Source of the DNA: G020354025 sp964621455
Lineage (GTDB): Bacteria; Fidelibacterota; Marinisomatia; SCGC-AAA003-L08; TS1B11
Length of the DNA stretch: 64,000 nucleotides
Direction: 5' to 3'
Assembly (NCBI GenBank): GCA_964621455.1
Contig: CAZULW010000007.1
Location: 1 to 64,000 of the forward strand
The translations under genes were made by a program, and so were the position numbers. Under the pieces are notes generated by a model that was not told where the DNA came from, did no database searches, and was given only the letters and a program-made list of their open reading frames with translations. This document shows positions 17,136 through 24,761 of this stretch, piece after piece; the stretch's first letter is position 1; every line of letters begins with the position of its first letter.

Positions 17136-18176
17136 TCAGCAGATGCGCGGCAGCTGCTCGCCGGACAGCATATCCAGGACGCGGCTGACGCCCAGGATGC
17201 CCTCCAGTACCACGTCGGCGCCGCCGGGCTCGGTTACCCGTCCGATGACCGCGGGTTGGTTGACCAGGTCGGTCTCACGCAGCAGCGCCAGGATGTCCTT
17301 TTCCGTACCGGCCTCGGCGAAGATGGCCAGTTTGCCCTCGTTGGCTACGTAGAGGGGGTCCAAGCCCAGGAGCTCGCAGGCGCTGTGGACGGGCGGGTTC
17401 ACCGGAATGGCCTGCTCTATTAGAGTGATGGTGACCCCGGCAGCCCGGGCGATCTCGTTCATGACGCTGGCCAGCCCGCCGCGGGTCATGTCCCGGAGGC
17501 AGTGGATGGCACTGCCGAACCTCTCAATCAGTCCCTCGACTTCCCGATGCAGGGGACGGGTGTCGCTGGCCAGGTCTCCCTGCATGGAAAGGCCCTCCCG
17601 CTGGCACATGATGGTCATGCCGTGGTCGCCCACCGGGCCGTTGATGATGACCGCGTCCCCCGGCTGGACCCGGCGGGGAGCGATCCTGGCGTCAGGTAAG
17701 ACCCGGCCCACGCCGGTGGTAGTGATGAAGATGCCGTCGCCCTTGCCGTGGTCCACCACCTTGGTATCGCCGGTCACCAGTGCCACACCGGCGGCCTCGG
17801 TGGCGGCCCCCATCGAGACCAGCACCCGGCGCAGCGACTCCATCGGGTACCCCTCTTCCAGGATGAGGGCGCAGCTGAGGTAGAGGGGCCGGGCGCCGCA
17901 CATGGCCAGGTCGTTGATGGTGCCGTTGACCGCCAAGTCGCCAATGTTGCCGCCCGGGAAAAAGGGAGGCGTAACCACGAATGAGTCAGTGGTGAAGGCC
18001 AGCCGCTCCGGGCCGAACTCCAGGATGGCGCCGTCGTGGATATTCTCAACCTTGCCGTTGGGGAAGTGCGGGAGGATGACCTCCTGGATCAACCGGGCCA
18101 TGCGCCTACCGCCGCCGCCGTGCGCCAGGCTTACCTTCTCGTTGTCTTCAAATGGGAGGGGGCAGTTGAGTTTCAT
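17136..18176 (-). CDS. hypE: HypE, carbamoyl dehydratase for hydrogenase cyanide ligands
   Basis: A 346-aa PurM/AIR-synthase-fold enzyme. HypE takes the carbamoyl group from HypF on its C-terminal cysteine and dehydrates it with ATP to thiocyanate, the source of the CN ligands of the [NiFe] active site. Seen: the N-terminal glycine-rich SLAHGGGGRRMARLI, FTTDSFVVTPPFFPGGNIG, and the essential C-terminal PRIC, with Cys346 as the last residue. Full length. Separated from hypD by a 182-bp repeat-filled gap, unlike the tight joints elsewhere in this cluster. Confidence 0.97.
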   Translation of the reverse strand: MKLNCPLPFEDNEKVSLAHGGGGRRMARLIQEVILPHFPNGKVENIHDGAILEFGPERLAFTTDSFVVTPPFFPGGNIGDLAVNGTINDLAMCGARPLYLSCALILEEGYPMESLRRVLVSMGAATEAAGVALVTGDTKVVDHGKGDGIFITTTGVGRVLPDARIAPRRVQPGDAVIINGPVGDHGMTIMCQREGLSMQGDLASDTRPLHREVEGLIERFGSAIHCLRDMTRGGLASVMNEIARAAGVTITLIEQAIPVNPPVHSACELLGLDPLYVANEGKLAIFAEAGTEKDILALLRETDLVNQPAVIGRVTEPGGADVVLEGILGVSRVLDMLSGEQLPRIC

Positions 18177-18358
18177 GGGCTTTTACGCGGATAGGCCCTT
18201 CGGCTGGTTCAGGACAGGCTCCTTCGGCAAGCTCAGGACAGGCTCCATTGTTGAGTTGTTTAATTGTTGAGTTGTTTAATTGTTGAGTTGTTTAATTGTT
18301 GAGACTGCCACTGTCACTGCCACTGCTACTGCTACTGCTACTGCTACTTTCGACGGAC
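18177..18358. repeat. Repeat-filled gap between hypD and hypE
   Basis: Contains, in order: CTTCGGCAAGCTCAGGACAG-type dispersed repeats (18186-18245), a 16-bp tandem repeat ATTGTTGAGTTGTTTA present 3.5 times (18247-18303), and a 6-bp ACTGCC/ACTGCT tandem run (18304-18346). Another CTTCGACATGCTCAGG repeat follows inside the end of hypD. None of it is coding. Confidence 0.9.
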
Positions 18359-19471
18359 TCAGGACAAGCCCTTCGACATGCTCAGGGCAGGCCCCTGGTA
18401 GCGGTAATAGGCGGCGCAGGTTCCCTCGGTGGAGACCATAGTGGCCCCCAGCGGCGTTTCGGGCGTGCAGTCCGTGCCGAAAGCAGGGCATTCAACGGGC
18501 TTCTTCCAGCCCTGGAGCACCTCGCCGCTGATGCACACCTCCGGCTCCCGCGTCCGGATCTCGTCGACCGGGAACTTTTCTTCCGCGTCGTAGGCGGCAT
18601 AGGCCGGCTGCAGGCCCAGGCCGCTGGATAGAATCTCACCGATGCCGCGCCACTGCCGGGGGATCACCCGGTACACCTCACTGATCATTTCCCGGGCGGG
18701 CTCGTTGCCGGCCCGACGGACGCTGCGGCGGTACTGGTTCTCGACCTCGTGGCGCCCCTCCTCCAGCTGGCGGATGGCCATCAGGATGCCTTCCAGGAGG
18801 TCCAGGGGCTCGAAACCGGTGACCACGATGGGTACGCCGTACCTGGCGGCGATGGGTTCATACTCGTGGTAGCCCATGACGGTGCAAACGTGTCCGGCAG
18901 CCAGAAAGCCCTGCACCTGGTTGTCGGGCGAGGAAAGGATAACTTCCAGGGCGGGGGGGACCAGGACCTGGGCGACGATCTCGGAGAAGTTGGTGAGGCC
19001 CAGCGCGGCCGCCTGTTTCACCGCTATGGCGTTGGCCGGTGCGGTGGTCTCAAACCCAATGGCGAAGAAAACCACTTCCCTGTCAGGGTTCTCCGCGGCA
19101 AGCCTGACGGCGTCCAGGGGCGAGTAGACCACCCGGACGTCACCCCCTTCCGCTTTCACGGTGAAAAGGTCTTTTTCCGAGCCGGGGACCCGCAGCATAT
19201 CCCCGAAACTGGTGAAGATCACGCCCGGCCGGCCGGCGATGGCGATAGCCTTGTCGATCTGCTCCAGCGGCGTGACGCAGACCGGGCAGCCGGGGCCGTG
19301 AAGGAGGGTGATACCATCGGGGAGCAGCCCCTGTATGCCGTACTGCATAATGGCATGGGTCTGCCCGCCGCAGACCTCCATAATCTTCCAGGGGCGCGTC
19401 AGGGCGGCCTCGATCTGCTCCAGATAGAGGCGGGCCACATCGGGGTCGCGGAACTCTTCCAGGTACTTCAC
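18359..19471 (-). CDS. hypD: HypD, iron-sulfur scaffold for Fe(CN)2CO assembly
   Basis: A 370-aa HypD. With HypC it holds the iron while CN and CO ligands are added. Seen: VCGGQTHAIMQYGIQ, HGPGCPVCVTP, GFETTAPANA, and the C-terminal cysteine region including CAAYYRY. The start is GTG at 19471, overlapping the hypC stop by 4 bases (GTGA), so translation is coupled. HypD normally ends soon after CAAYYRY; here about 12 more residues (GPALSMSKGLS) are encoded by a dispersed CTTCGACA-CTCAGG repeat that overran the natural stop. Confidence 0.97.
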   Translation of the reverse strand: MKYLEEFRDPDVARLYLEQIEAALTRPWKIMEVCGGQTHAIMQYGIQGLLPDGITLLHGPGCPVCVTPLEQIDKAIAIAGRPGVIFTSFGDMLRVPGSEKDLFTVKAEGGDVRVVYSPLDAVRLAAENPDREVVFFAIGFETTAPANAIAVKQAAALGLTNFSEIVAQVLVPPALEVILSSPDNQVQGFLAAGHVCTVMGYHEYEPIAARYGVPIVVTGFEPLDLLEGILMAIRQLEEGRHEVENQYRRSVRRAGNEPAREMISEVYRVIPRQWRGIGEILSSGLGLQPAYAAYDAEEKFPVDEIRTREPEVCISGEVLQGWKKPVECPAFGTDCTPETPLGATMVSTEGTCAAYYRYQGPALSMSKGLS

Positions 19472-19752
19472 GGCGCTGAACCCTCAGGGCCAGGTCCATC
19501 ATAAAGTGGTATCCCGGCCTCGTCAGCCTTGCGGATCATCTCTTCCCAGACCTCAAAGGATTTCTGCGCTTCCTCTTCGTCGAGTGTGCTGATGGCGAAC
19601 CCGGCATGGACGATGGCGTAATCCCCCACCTTGATCTCCGGCAGATAGGCCAGGCAGGCCCGGTGGACGACCCCGCCGTAGTCCAGCCGGCCCATACGCA
19701 GGCCGGACTCCTCGTATATTTCAACTACCTTTCCCGGGATGGCCAGGCACAT
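19468..19752 (-). CDS. hypC: HypC, hydrogenase maturation chaperone
   Basis: A 94-aa HypC/HybG/HupF chaperone. The required N-terminal MCLAIPGKV is present (Cys2 binds the iron centre in the HypC-HypD complex). YGGVVHRACLAYLPEIKVGDY follows as in the family. It lies 55 bases after hypB and overlaps hypD by 4 bases. Confidence 0.97.
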   Translation of the reverse strand: MCLAIPGKVVEIYEESGLRMGRLDYGGVVHRACLAYLPEIKVGDYAIVHAGFAISTLDEEEAQKSFEVWEEMIRKADEAGIPLYDGPGPEGSAP

Positions 19753-19807
19753 GATAACTCTCTTCCCTACGAACTACGAAATCCGAAGCTCTGCCTGCTG
19801 GTCAGGC

Positions 19808-20635
19808 CTATAACTCCTCGGAGGATGGATTGCCGGCACCCGCGGCCCGGTGGTTCTCCCGGACCCAGTCGTACCACAGCTCCAGCCCCTCGCCGGTCTT
19901 GGCTGAGAGCGGGATAAAGCTCAGGTCGGGATTGATGCGCCGGGCGTTGGCCATAAACTCGTCCAGGTCGAAGTCCACGTAAGGCAGCAGGTCCAGCTTG
20001 TTGATGATGCAGAGGTGGGCGTCGCGCAGGATAGTGGGGTATTTGAGAGGCTTGTCAGCGCCCTCGGTGGTACTGACGATGATCACGCGGCGGGCCTCGC
20101 CCAGGTCAAACAGGGCGGGGCAGATCAGGTTGCCCACGTTCTCGATGGCCAGCACCGCCCCTTCCGGCACAGTAATCTGGGCCATGGCCTCCCGGATCAT
20201 GCGGGCGTCCAGGTGGCAGCCGGTGCCGGTGTTGACCTGGATGGCTTCGGCCCCGGCGGCGTCGATGCGGTCCGCGTCCATCGTCGTCTGCTGGTCGCCC
20301 TCGACGACCGCCCAGACGAGGCCGGGGGAGAGGTCCTGGATCGTCCTTTCCAGCAGGGTGGTCTTTCCCGCTCCCGGCGAGCTCATCAGGTTGAGGGCGA
20401 AGATGTCCCGGCCCTCGAAGTAGCTGCGGTTACGGGCGGCCACCAGGTTGTTGGCGCTCAGGATATTCTCCTGGACCTGGATGGTTTCGGTACGGGTGTG
20501 GCCGTGATGGTGGTGGGGATGGTCGTGGTCGTGGCCACGGCCCTGCTCGTCGTGGGTATGGGGATCGCCGGCCCCCGGCTTCAGTATCTTAACGCCCTGA
20601 TTATCAGGCTGGCCGCAGCCGCAGGTCTCGCACAT
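19808..20635 (-). CDS. hypB: HypB, GTPase for nickel insertion
   Basis: A 275-aa GTPase that delivers nickel to the hydrogenase large subunit with HypA. I start it at ATG 20635 because this gives the family N-terminus MCETCGCGQ (a high-affinity metal site); a longer upstream frame only reads through hypA. A histidine-rich stretch (about residues 25-45, HDHDHPHHHHGH) can store nickel. The P-loop SPGAGKTTLLE is near residue 87. The ATG overlaps the hypA stop by one base (TAATG), so the two are translationally coupled. Confidence 0.96.
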   Translation of the reverse strand: MCETCGCGQPDNQGVKILKPGAGDPHTHDEQGRGHDHDHPHHHHGHTRTETIQVQENILSANNLVAARNRSYFEGRDIFALNLMSSPGAGKTTLLERTIQDLSPGLVWAVVEGDQQTTMDADRIDAAGAEAIQVNTGTGCHLDARMIREAMAQITVPEGAVLAIENVGNLICPALFDLGEARRVIIVSTTEGADKPLKYPTILRDAHLCIINKLDLLPYVDFDLDEFMANARRINPDLSFIPLSAKTGEGLELWYDWVRENHRAAGAGNPSSEEL

Positions 20636-21000
20636 TATGCCGCCTGCTCCACTTCGATTTCCCGGACCCGCAGCTCGTCGCCGGCAACCATGCTGAGGTA
20701 GCTGTCGTCGCATTGGGGGCAGGGCTCGATGTGGAATTCCATGGGGAAGGTACCGCCGCACGTCGGGCACCTCCCGCAGCCCTCGATCTCCCGGATGTGG
20801 ATGGCGGCCTGCCCGGTCAGGGCCTGCCGGGCGCGGGTGTCCCGTTTGGCGATGTCCAGACCAAACTCCAGGGAGGGGATCATCACCCCGGCCAGCGCGC
20901 CTACATCCACATATATGTCATTGACAACAGTTGCGCCGTTGGTCTGCGCCGTCTTCTCGACAATGTCGAGGATATTCATGGCGAGGGACAATTCGTGCAT
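20635..21000 (-). CDS. hypA: HypA, nickel metallochaperone
   Basis: A 121-aa HypA. Start chosen at ATG 21000 because the family begins MHELSLAMNI and His2 is a nickel ligand; a longer frame from 21087 would hide it. The zinc site CGRCPTCGG...CPQCDDS (two CxxC pairs) is intact. First gene of the compact hypABCD run, translationally coupled to hypB. Confidence 0.96.
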   Translation of the reverse strand: MHELSLAMNILDIVEKTAQTNGATVVNDIYVDVGALAGVMIPSLEFGLDIAKRDTRARQALTGQAAIHIREIEGCGRCPTCGGTFPMEFHIEPCPQCDDSYLSMVAGDELRVREIEVEQAA

Positions 21001-21421
21001 GATGAATGCCGCTAAAAACGTTGCTTGGTCGGTTAAATGAGAAAACGAGTCCGGATCAAAATCTGGGCCTGAAATTTCATCGGGCAAAGTTAATCATTGC
21101 CGGTGGCGGGGTAAATCGGTTAATTGTTAACCGGCGTTGGTGATGGCTGGGGGATTCACCTCCTTTTATACCTCACCCCCTTCACTTCGTGATGCCCCCT
21201 CTCCGTTAAACGGAGAGGGGGCGGTCGGAGACCGGGGGGTGAGGTTTTATCCGCCAGCACTGTGGAATGGCTCCCCACCATCGTCAAGCCTATTTTCTTT
21301 GGTATTTTCATCTGTGTCCACGCTAAAAAACCCACATTCTCTGACTATTATGCCCACGATGACAATCTCTAATCCTCAATCTTCATCCAATCTTCAATCG
21401 ACAATCGACAATCATCAATCA
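21001..21421. repeat. hypF-hypA gap with a large nested hairpin and short-period repeats
   Basis: A long imperfect palindrome spans about 21171-21246: outer arms CCTCACCCCC / GGGGGGTGAGG enclose an inner perfect hairpin CCCTCTCCGTTAAACGGAGAGGG (21199-21221 region). After it come short-period CAATC-type repeats (21362-21428: ATCCTCAATCTTCATCCAAT, then ACAATCGACAATCATCAATC). No gene. Confidence 0.7.
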
Positions 21422-23635
21422 TCAATTGCCCCAGCCCGCCACCCACGCCTGCCCGGCCGCGATGGCACCGTCGTTGGGCGGCAGCTGCTTGGGCAGGAGC
21501 ACGGTGAACCCCGCCTCCTCCAGCCGGGCGGCCCCGCCTTCAAACAGCAGCCGGTTCTGGAAGCACCCACCGCACAATGCCACCTGCCTGACACCCACCT
21601 TCCGCGCCACAGCGGCCATTACCTCCACCAGCGTCCCGTGGAAGCGGGCGGCGATGTCGGACACTGCCGTGCCACGGTCGCGGTCTTTCAGGATGGCCTG
21701 AAGCATGGGCCGCCAGTCGATGGCCGTGTCCACCTCGAAGGAGTATGGCTTGCTGAGCCGGCCCCCGGCGGCGAACTCCAGGGCCATGGCCGACTGCCCC
21801 TCGAAGGTGTTGATCTGCCGCAGTCCCAGCATCGCCGCCACGCCGTCGAACAGCCGCCCCACGCTGGAGGTCAGCGGGGCGTTGACCCCCTTTTCCAGGG
21901 CCTGCCGGACGACGGCCAGTTCGTCCTCGGCAAAGCCGTGCGGGAAGTCGGCCTTGAGTTCCGCCCGGTGCAGCAGTCCCAGGGCCGAGCGGCGGGGCTC
22001 CTGAATGGCCGCGTCGCCGCCCGCCAGCGGGAAGGTGTCCAGCCAGGCGACCCGCTCGAAGCTCCCCTGCTCGCACAGCAGGAACTCGCCGCCCCAGACC
22101 GTGTTGTCCGTCCCCAGTCCGGTGCCGTCCCAGGCGATGCCCAGCACCGGGCCGTCTACCTCGTGCTCGGCCATTACCGCCGCCACGTGGGCGTGATGGT
22201 GCTGTACTCGCACCACTGGCAGGTCCAGGCTCTCGGCATATTGGGTGGAAAGAAAGTCGGGGTGCAGGTCGCAGGCCACCACTTCCGGGGTGAAGTCGTA
22301 GAGGCTGGGAAGATCGGCCACCACCCTGGCAAAGGCCCGGTGGGCTTCGGGGGTGGACAGGTCGCCGATGTGCTGGCTGAGGATGGTCTGGTTGCCGAAG
22401 GAGATGGCGATGGTGTTCTTGAAATGGGCTCCCACGGCCAGGACCTTGGGCATATCCCGGTTGTGCTGCAAGGGGAAGGGGGCATAGCCCCTGGCCCGGC
22501 GGAAGTACTGAGTGCCCCGCGTGGTCCGGCGCACTACGGAATCGTCCATATGGCGGGCGATGGGGCGGTCATGGGACAGGAAGGCGTCGGCGATGGGCCC
22601 GAGTTTGGTTCGCGCTTCCTGATTGGTGGTAGCGATGGGTTCATCATAGAGGTTGCCGCTGGTGCACACCACCGGAAAGTCCAGCTCGGCCATGAGCAGA
22701 TGGTGGAGGGGTGTATAGGGCAACATCGCTCCCAGGTTAGGATTGCCGGGGGCCACGGATGGAGCGAGGACGGCATGCTCCGATTTGCCCAGCAAAACGA
22801 TGGGTGCGGTGAAAGACTGGAGCAGTTGTTCCTCCTCCGCGTCGACTGTGCAGAACCGCCGGATCATTTCCAGGTCGGGAAACATGAGGGCCAGGGGCTT
22901 CTCCTCCCGGTGCTTGCGCTCCCGCAGGCGTCTCACAGAATCATCATTCCGGGCGTCGCAGAGCAGCTGGTAGCCTCCCAGCCCCTTCAGCGCCAGGATA
23001 CGACCCTCTTGCAGGGCTTCCGCCGCAGACCGTATCTCCTCCCCCCGCCCGATGGGGGCACCATCCTCAAGCATCAGGCTGGGTCCGCAGACCGGGCAGG
23101 CGTTGGGCTGGGCGTGAAACCGGCGGTCGGCGGGCTCGTGATATTCCCGGTTGCACTCGGGGCACATGGTGAAATGGCGCATTTCCGTATTGGGCCGGTC
23201 GTAGGGGATGTGGTTGATGATGGAGAAGCGGGGGCCGCAGTTGGTGCAGTTGGTGAAGGCGTAGCCACAGCGGCGGTCCTGCGGGTCGAAGATTTCGGCC
23301 CGGCAGTCGGGACAGGTGGCCAGGTCGGGCAGAACGGTGACGGTTTTCGGCTGGGAGTCGTCGCTGAACCGGATGACGAACTCGGTATCGCGGGAATCCA
23401 CTGCCAGTTCCTTAATGGCGGTGGAGGTGATGCGGGCAACCGGGGGCGCGTCGTCCACAGCCCGCCGGACGAAGGTGTTCACGGCGTCCTCGGAGCCCTG
23501 GACTTCCGTGATGACCCCTCTGGCGGTATTGGCCACCGCGCCGGTCAGGGCCAGCTCCTTCGCCAAACGATAGACGAAGGGCCGGAAACCGACCCCCTGC
23601 ACAGCTCCCTGGATGGTGATGCGGATGCGCTTCAT
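21422..23635 (-). CDS. hypF: HypF, carbamoyltransferase
   Basis: A 737-aa HypF, which makes carbamoyl-AMP from carbamoyl phosphate and passes the carbamoyl group to HypE. Domains in order: acylphosphatase-like (1-90, GAVQGVGFRPFVYRLA), two zinc fingers (CPDC...CTNCG and CPEC...CPVCG, ~105-185), YrdC-like (~195-385, ILALKGLGGYQLLCDA), and Kae1-like carbamoyltransferase (HHHAHVAAVMAEHE, AWDGTGLG, CGGCFQN). Start taken at ATG 23635 (MKRIRITIQGAVQGVGFRPF); the longer frame to 23704 adds an unrelated leader. It ends in repeats before hypA, on the same strand. Confidence 0.97.
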   Translation of the reverse strand: MKRIRITIQGAVQGVGFRPFVYRLAKELALTGAVANTARGVITEVQGSEDAVNTFVRRAVDDAPPVARITSTAIKELAVDSRDTEFVIRFSDDSQPKTVTVLPDLATCPDCRAEIFDPQDRRCGYAFTNCTNCGPRFSIINHIPYDRPNTEMRHFTMCPECNREYHEPADRRFHAQPNACPVCGPSLMLEDGAPIGRGEEIRSAAEALQEGRILALKGLGGYQLLCDARNDDSVRRLRERKHREEKPLALMFPDLEMIRRFCTVDAEEEQLLQSFTAPIVLLGKSEHAVLAPSVAPGNPNLGAMLPYTPLHHLLMAELDFPVVCTSGNLYDEPIATTNQEARTKLGPIADAFLSHDRPIARHMDDSVVRRTTRGTQYFRRARGYAPFPLQHNRDMPKVLAVGAHFKNTIAISFGNQTILSQHIGDLSTPEAHRAFARVVADLPSLYDFTPEVVACDLHPDFLSTQYAESLDLPVVRVQHHHAHVAAVMAEHEVDGPVLGIAWDGTGLGTDNTVWGGEFLLCEQGSFERVAWLDTFPLAGGDAAIQEPRRSALGLLHRAELKADFPHGFAEDELAVVRQALEKGVNAPLTSSVGRLFDGVAAMLGLRQINTFEGQSAMALEFAAGGRLSKPYSFEVDTAIDWRPMLQAILKDRDRGTAVSDIAARFHGTLVEVMAAVARKVGVRQVALCGGCFQNRLLFEGGAARLEEAGFTVLLPKQLPPNDGAIAAGQAWVAGWGN

Positions 23636-23727
23636 AGTCCGGTAAAAGCCGGGAGTTTTCCTGTCCTGGCAGGCAGCTTGCCCCTGCCTAAAAATACAAC
23701 TCAAATGGATTGATGAGACAGGCTATA

Positions 23728-23753
23728 TCTTACAAGAGTTCCCCCGAAAATTA
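23728..23753. repeat. Short TTTCGGGGGAA-type motif
   Basis: On the minus strand reads TTTTCGGGGGAACTC. Similar cores occur at 24033-24062, 27309-27331, 37248-37266 and 43773-43800. Confidence 0.45.
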
Positions 23754-23825
23754 GTCTCTTTAGTCATTAATTCACTAATATACAGACAGATCAGGAAATG
23801 TAATTAGTATAGAAAGACTATCCAG

Positions 23826-23965
23826 AATAATAGAAACCGTTAAAACGGTTTTTCATTATCCCGCTATAGGGCTAGCCCATGACTTAAGTCATGGGCTAAT
23901 ATGATGTTACGACACATTAATAGCCGCTTCCCCGCCGATGGCGGGGTTTCAGCGGTTTTGTAACC
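23826..23965 (+). repeat. Dispersed ~140-bp multi-hairpin repeat, copy 1
   Basis: Shares order and sequence with 35626-35770: AATAATAGAAACCGTT hairpin, TTTTTCATTAT, GGCTAGCCC, the palindrome GACTTAAGTC, GGCTAATATGATGTTACGA, then an AGCGG hairpin ending TTTTGTAACC. In this copy the first hairpin is simple (GAAACCGTTAAAACGGTTTTTC) while the last has an inserted palindrome CCCCGCCGATGGCGGGG between CCGCTT and CAGCGG. In the other copy the reverse is true. Confidence 0.85.
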
Positions 23966-24032
23966 AATGACGCATCATCAAGAAATACTCTACTCTTCAC
24001 GTTCTCAAGAGACCTCTAACATGGTTTCTGAA

Positions 24033-24062
24033 TTTCACCTGATTATTTCGGGGGAATTCCTG
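24033..24062 (+). repeat. ~30-bp motif, TTTCACCTG-ATTATTTCGGGGGAA-TTCCTG
   Basis: Matches the minus-strand sequence at 43800-43768 (TTTCACCTGAGTATTTCGGG, then GGAAGGCCTG) over nearly all of its length, and the core at 27309-27331. Confidence 0.7.
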
Positions 24063-24068
24063 TATATC

Positions 24069-24452
24069 TTACAGCAAAGTATGGCCGTTCGCCCGCAGTG
24101 CCCGCTTTGCCTTTTCCAGGTCTTTCTCCTTCACCAGAATATAATCCGTATCGTAGGTGGAGAGGGCGAAGATACTGATGCCTGCCTTGGCCAGTGGCAA
24201 AGCGAGGGAGGCGAGGATGCCGGGGGTGTCGAAGTCGAGGGGTCCTTCCACCTTCAGGCCGCGCCAGCCCGTTTCGGCCCTGGAGCCCGCCGGCGCATAC
24301 TCCTCCGGCAGGACAATGGAGAGCTCTTCCTCCGTGCGCGTGACCGACCAGAACCGGGCACGAGGCGGGCGCTCCGGGAGGGCCTCTTCCGGCGGGAGGC
24401 GGCAGATGGCCAGCCGCTCCGGCAGGATGGTGAGGGAGAGGCCCTTCGACAA
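24069..24452 (-). CDS. ACT-domain protein with a repeat-derived N-terminus
   Basis: About 127 aa. Residues ~5-60 read like the first half of the small two-ACT proteins (LTILPERLAICRLPPEEALP), and the second ACT-like half has DFDTPGILASLALPLAKAGI and STYDTDYILVKEKDLEKA. Such proteins bind small ligands, usually amino acids; no target can be named here. The only start available is TTG 24452, which lies inside a CTTCGACA-type dispersed repeat and contributes MSKG. The native start codon seems to have been replaced by the repeat, so expression is uncertain. It could be a decaying gene. Confidence 0.75.
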   Translation of the reverse strand: MSKGLSLTILPERLAICRLPPEEALPERPPRARFWSVTRTEEELSIVLPEEYAPAGSRAETGWRGLKVEGPLDFDTPGILASLALPLAKAGISIFALSTYDTDYILVKEKDLEKAKRALRANGHTLL

Positions 24453-24761
24453 TCCTTCGGCTCCGCTCAGGACATGGCTCAGGACAAGCCTTTCACAACT
24501 TCAGGTGTTAATCACTATGCTTTGAAACACCAACAACCCTCCATTACCAAACCACCAGTCACTAATCACCAATCACCAGTCATCAGTGGCGGTAGGCAAT
24601 TGGCAGTAGGCAGTTATGGTCAGTTGTCAGTGGTCCGTTGTCCGTCGCAATCCAGCATCCAGTATCAAGAATCCAATCACCAGCCCTTCGTCTAGCTCAG
24701 GGCAAGCCACCAATCACCAGCCCCAGCCTCAAGCCTCCAGCCTCAAGCCTCAAGCCTCCAA
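24453..24761. repeat. Low-complexity short-period repeats
   Basis: Over 300 bases of imperfect 7-8-bp periodic sequence: ATCACCAATCACCAGTCATC (24567-24590 region), GGCAATTGGCAGTAGGCAG, CAGCCTCAAGCCTCCAGCC (24720-24765). Two CTCAGG-type dispersed repeats are embedded (24466-24490 and 24683-24707). No gene. Confidence 0.8.

Noticed and set aside
18247..18346. Possible CRISPR-like repeats
   Set aside because: The 16-bp and 6-bp units are contiguous, with no spacers, and no cas gene is present.
20636..20770. Longer HypB with 45 extra N-terminal residues
   Set aside because: The extra part is hypA sequence in another frame; the family N-terminus MCETCGCG begins at 20635.
21137..23713. 858-codon open frame on the plus strand
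   Set aside because: It is antisense to hypF, whose domains and motifs are all intact on the minus strand. GC-rich third positions keep the opposite frame open.
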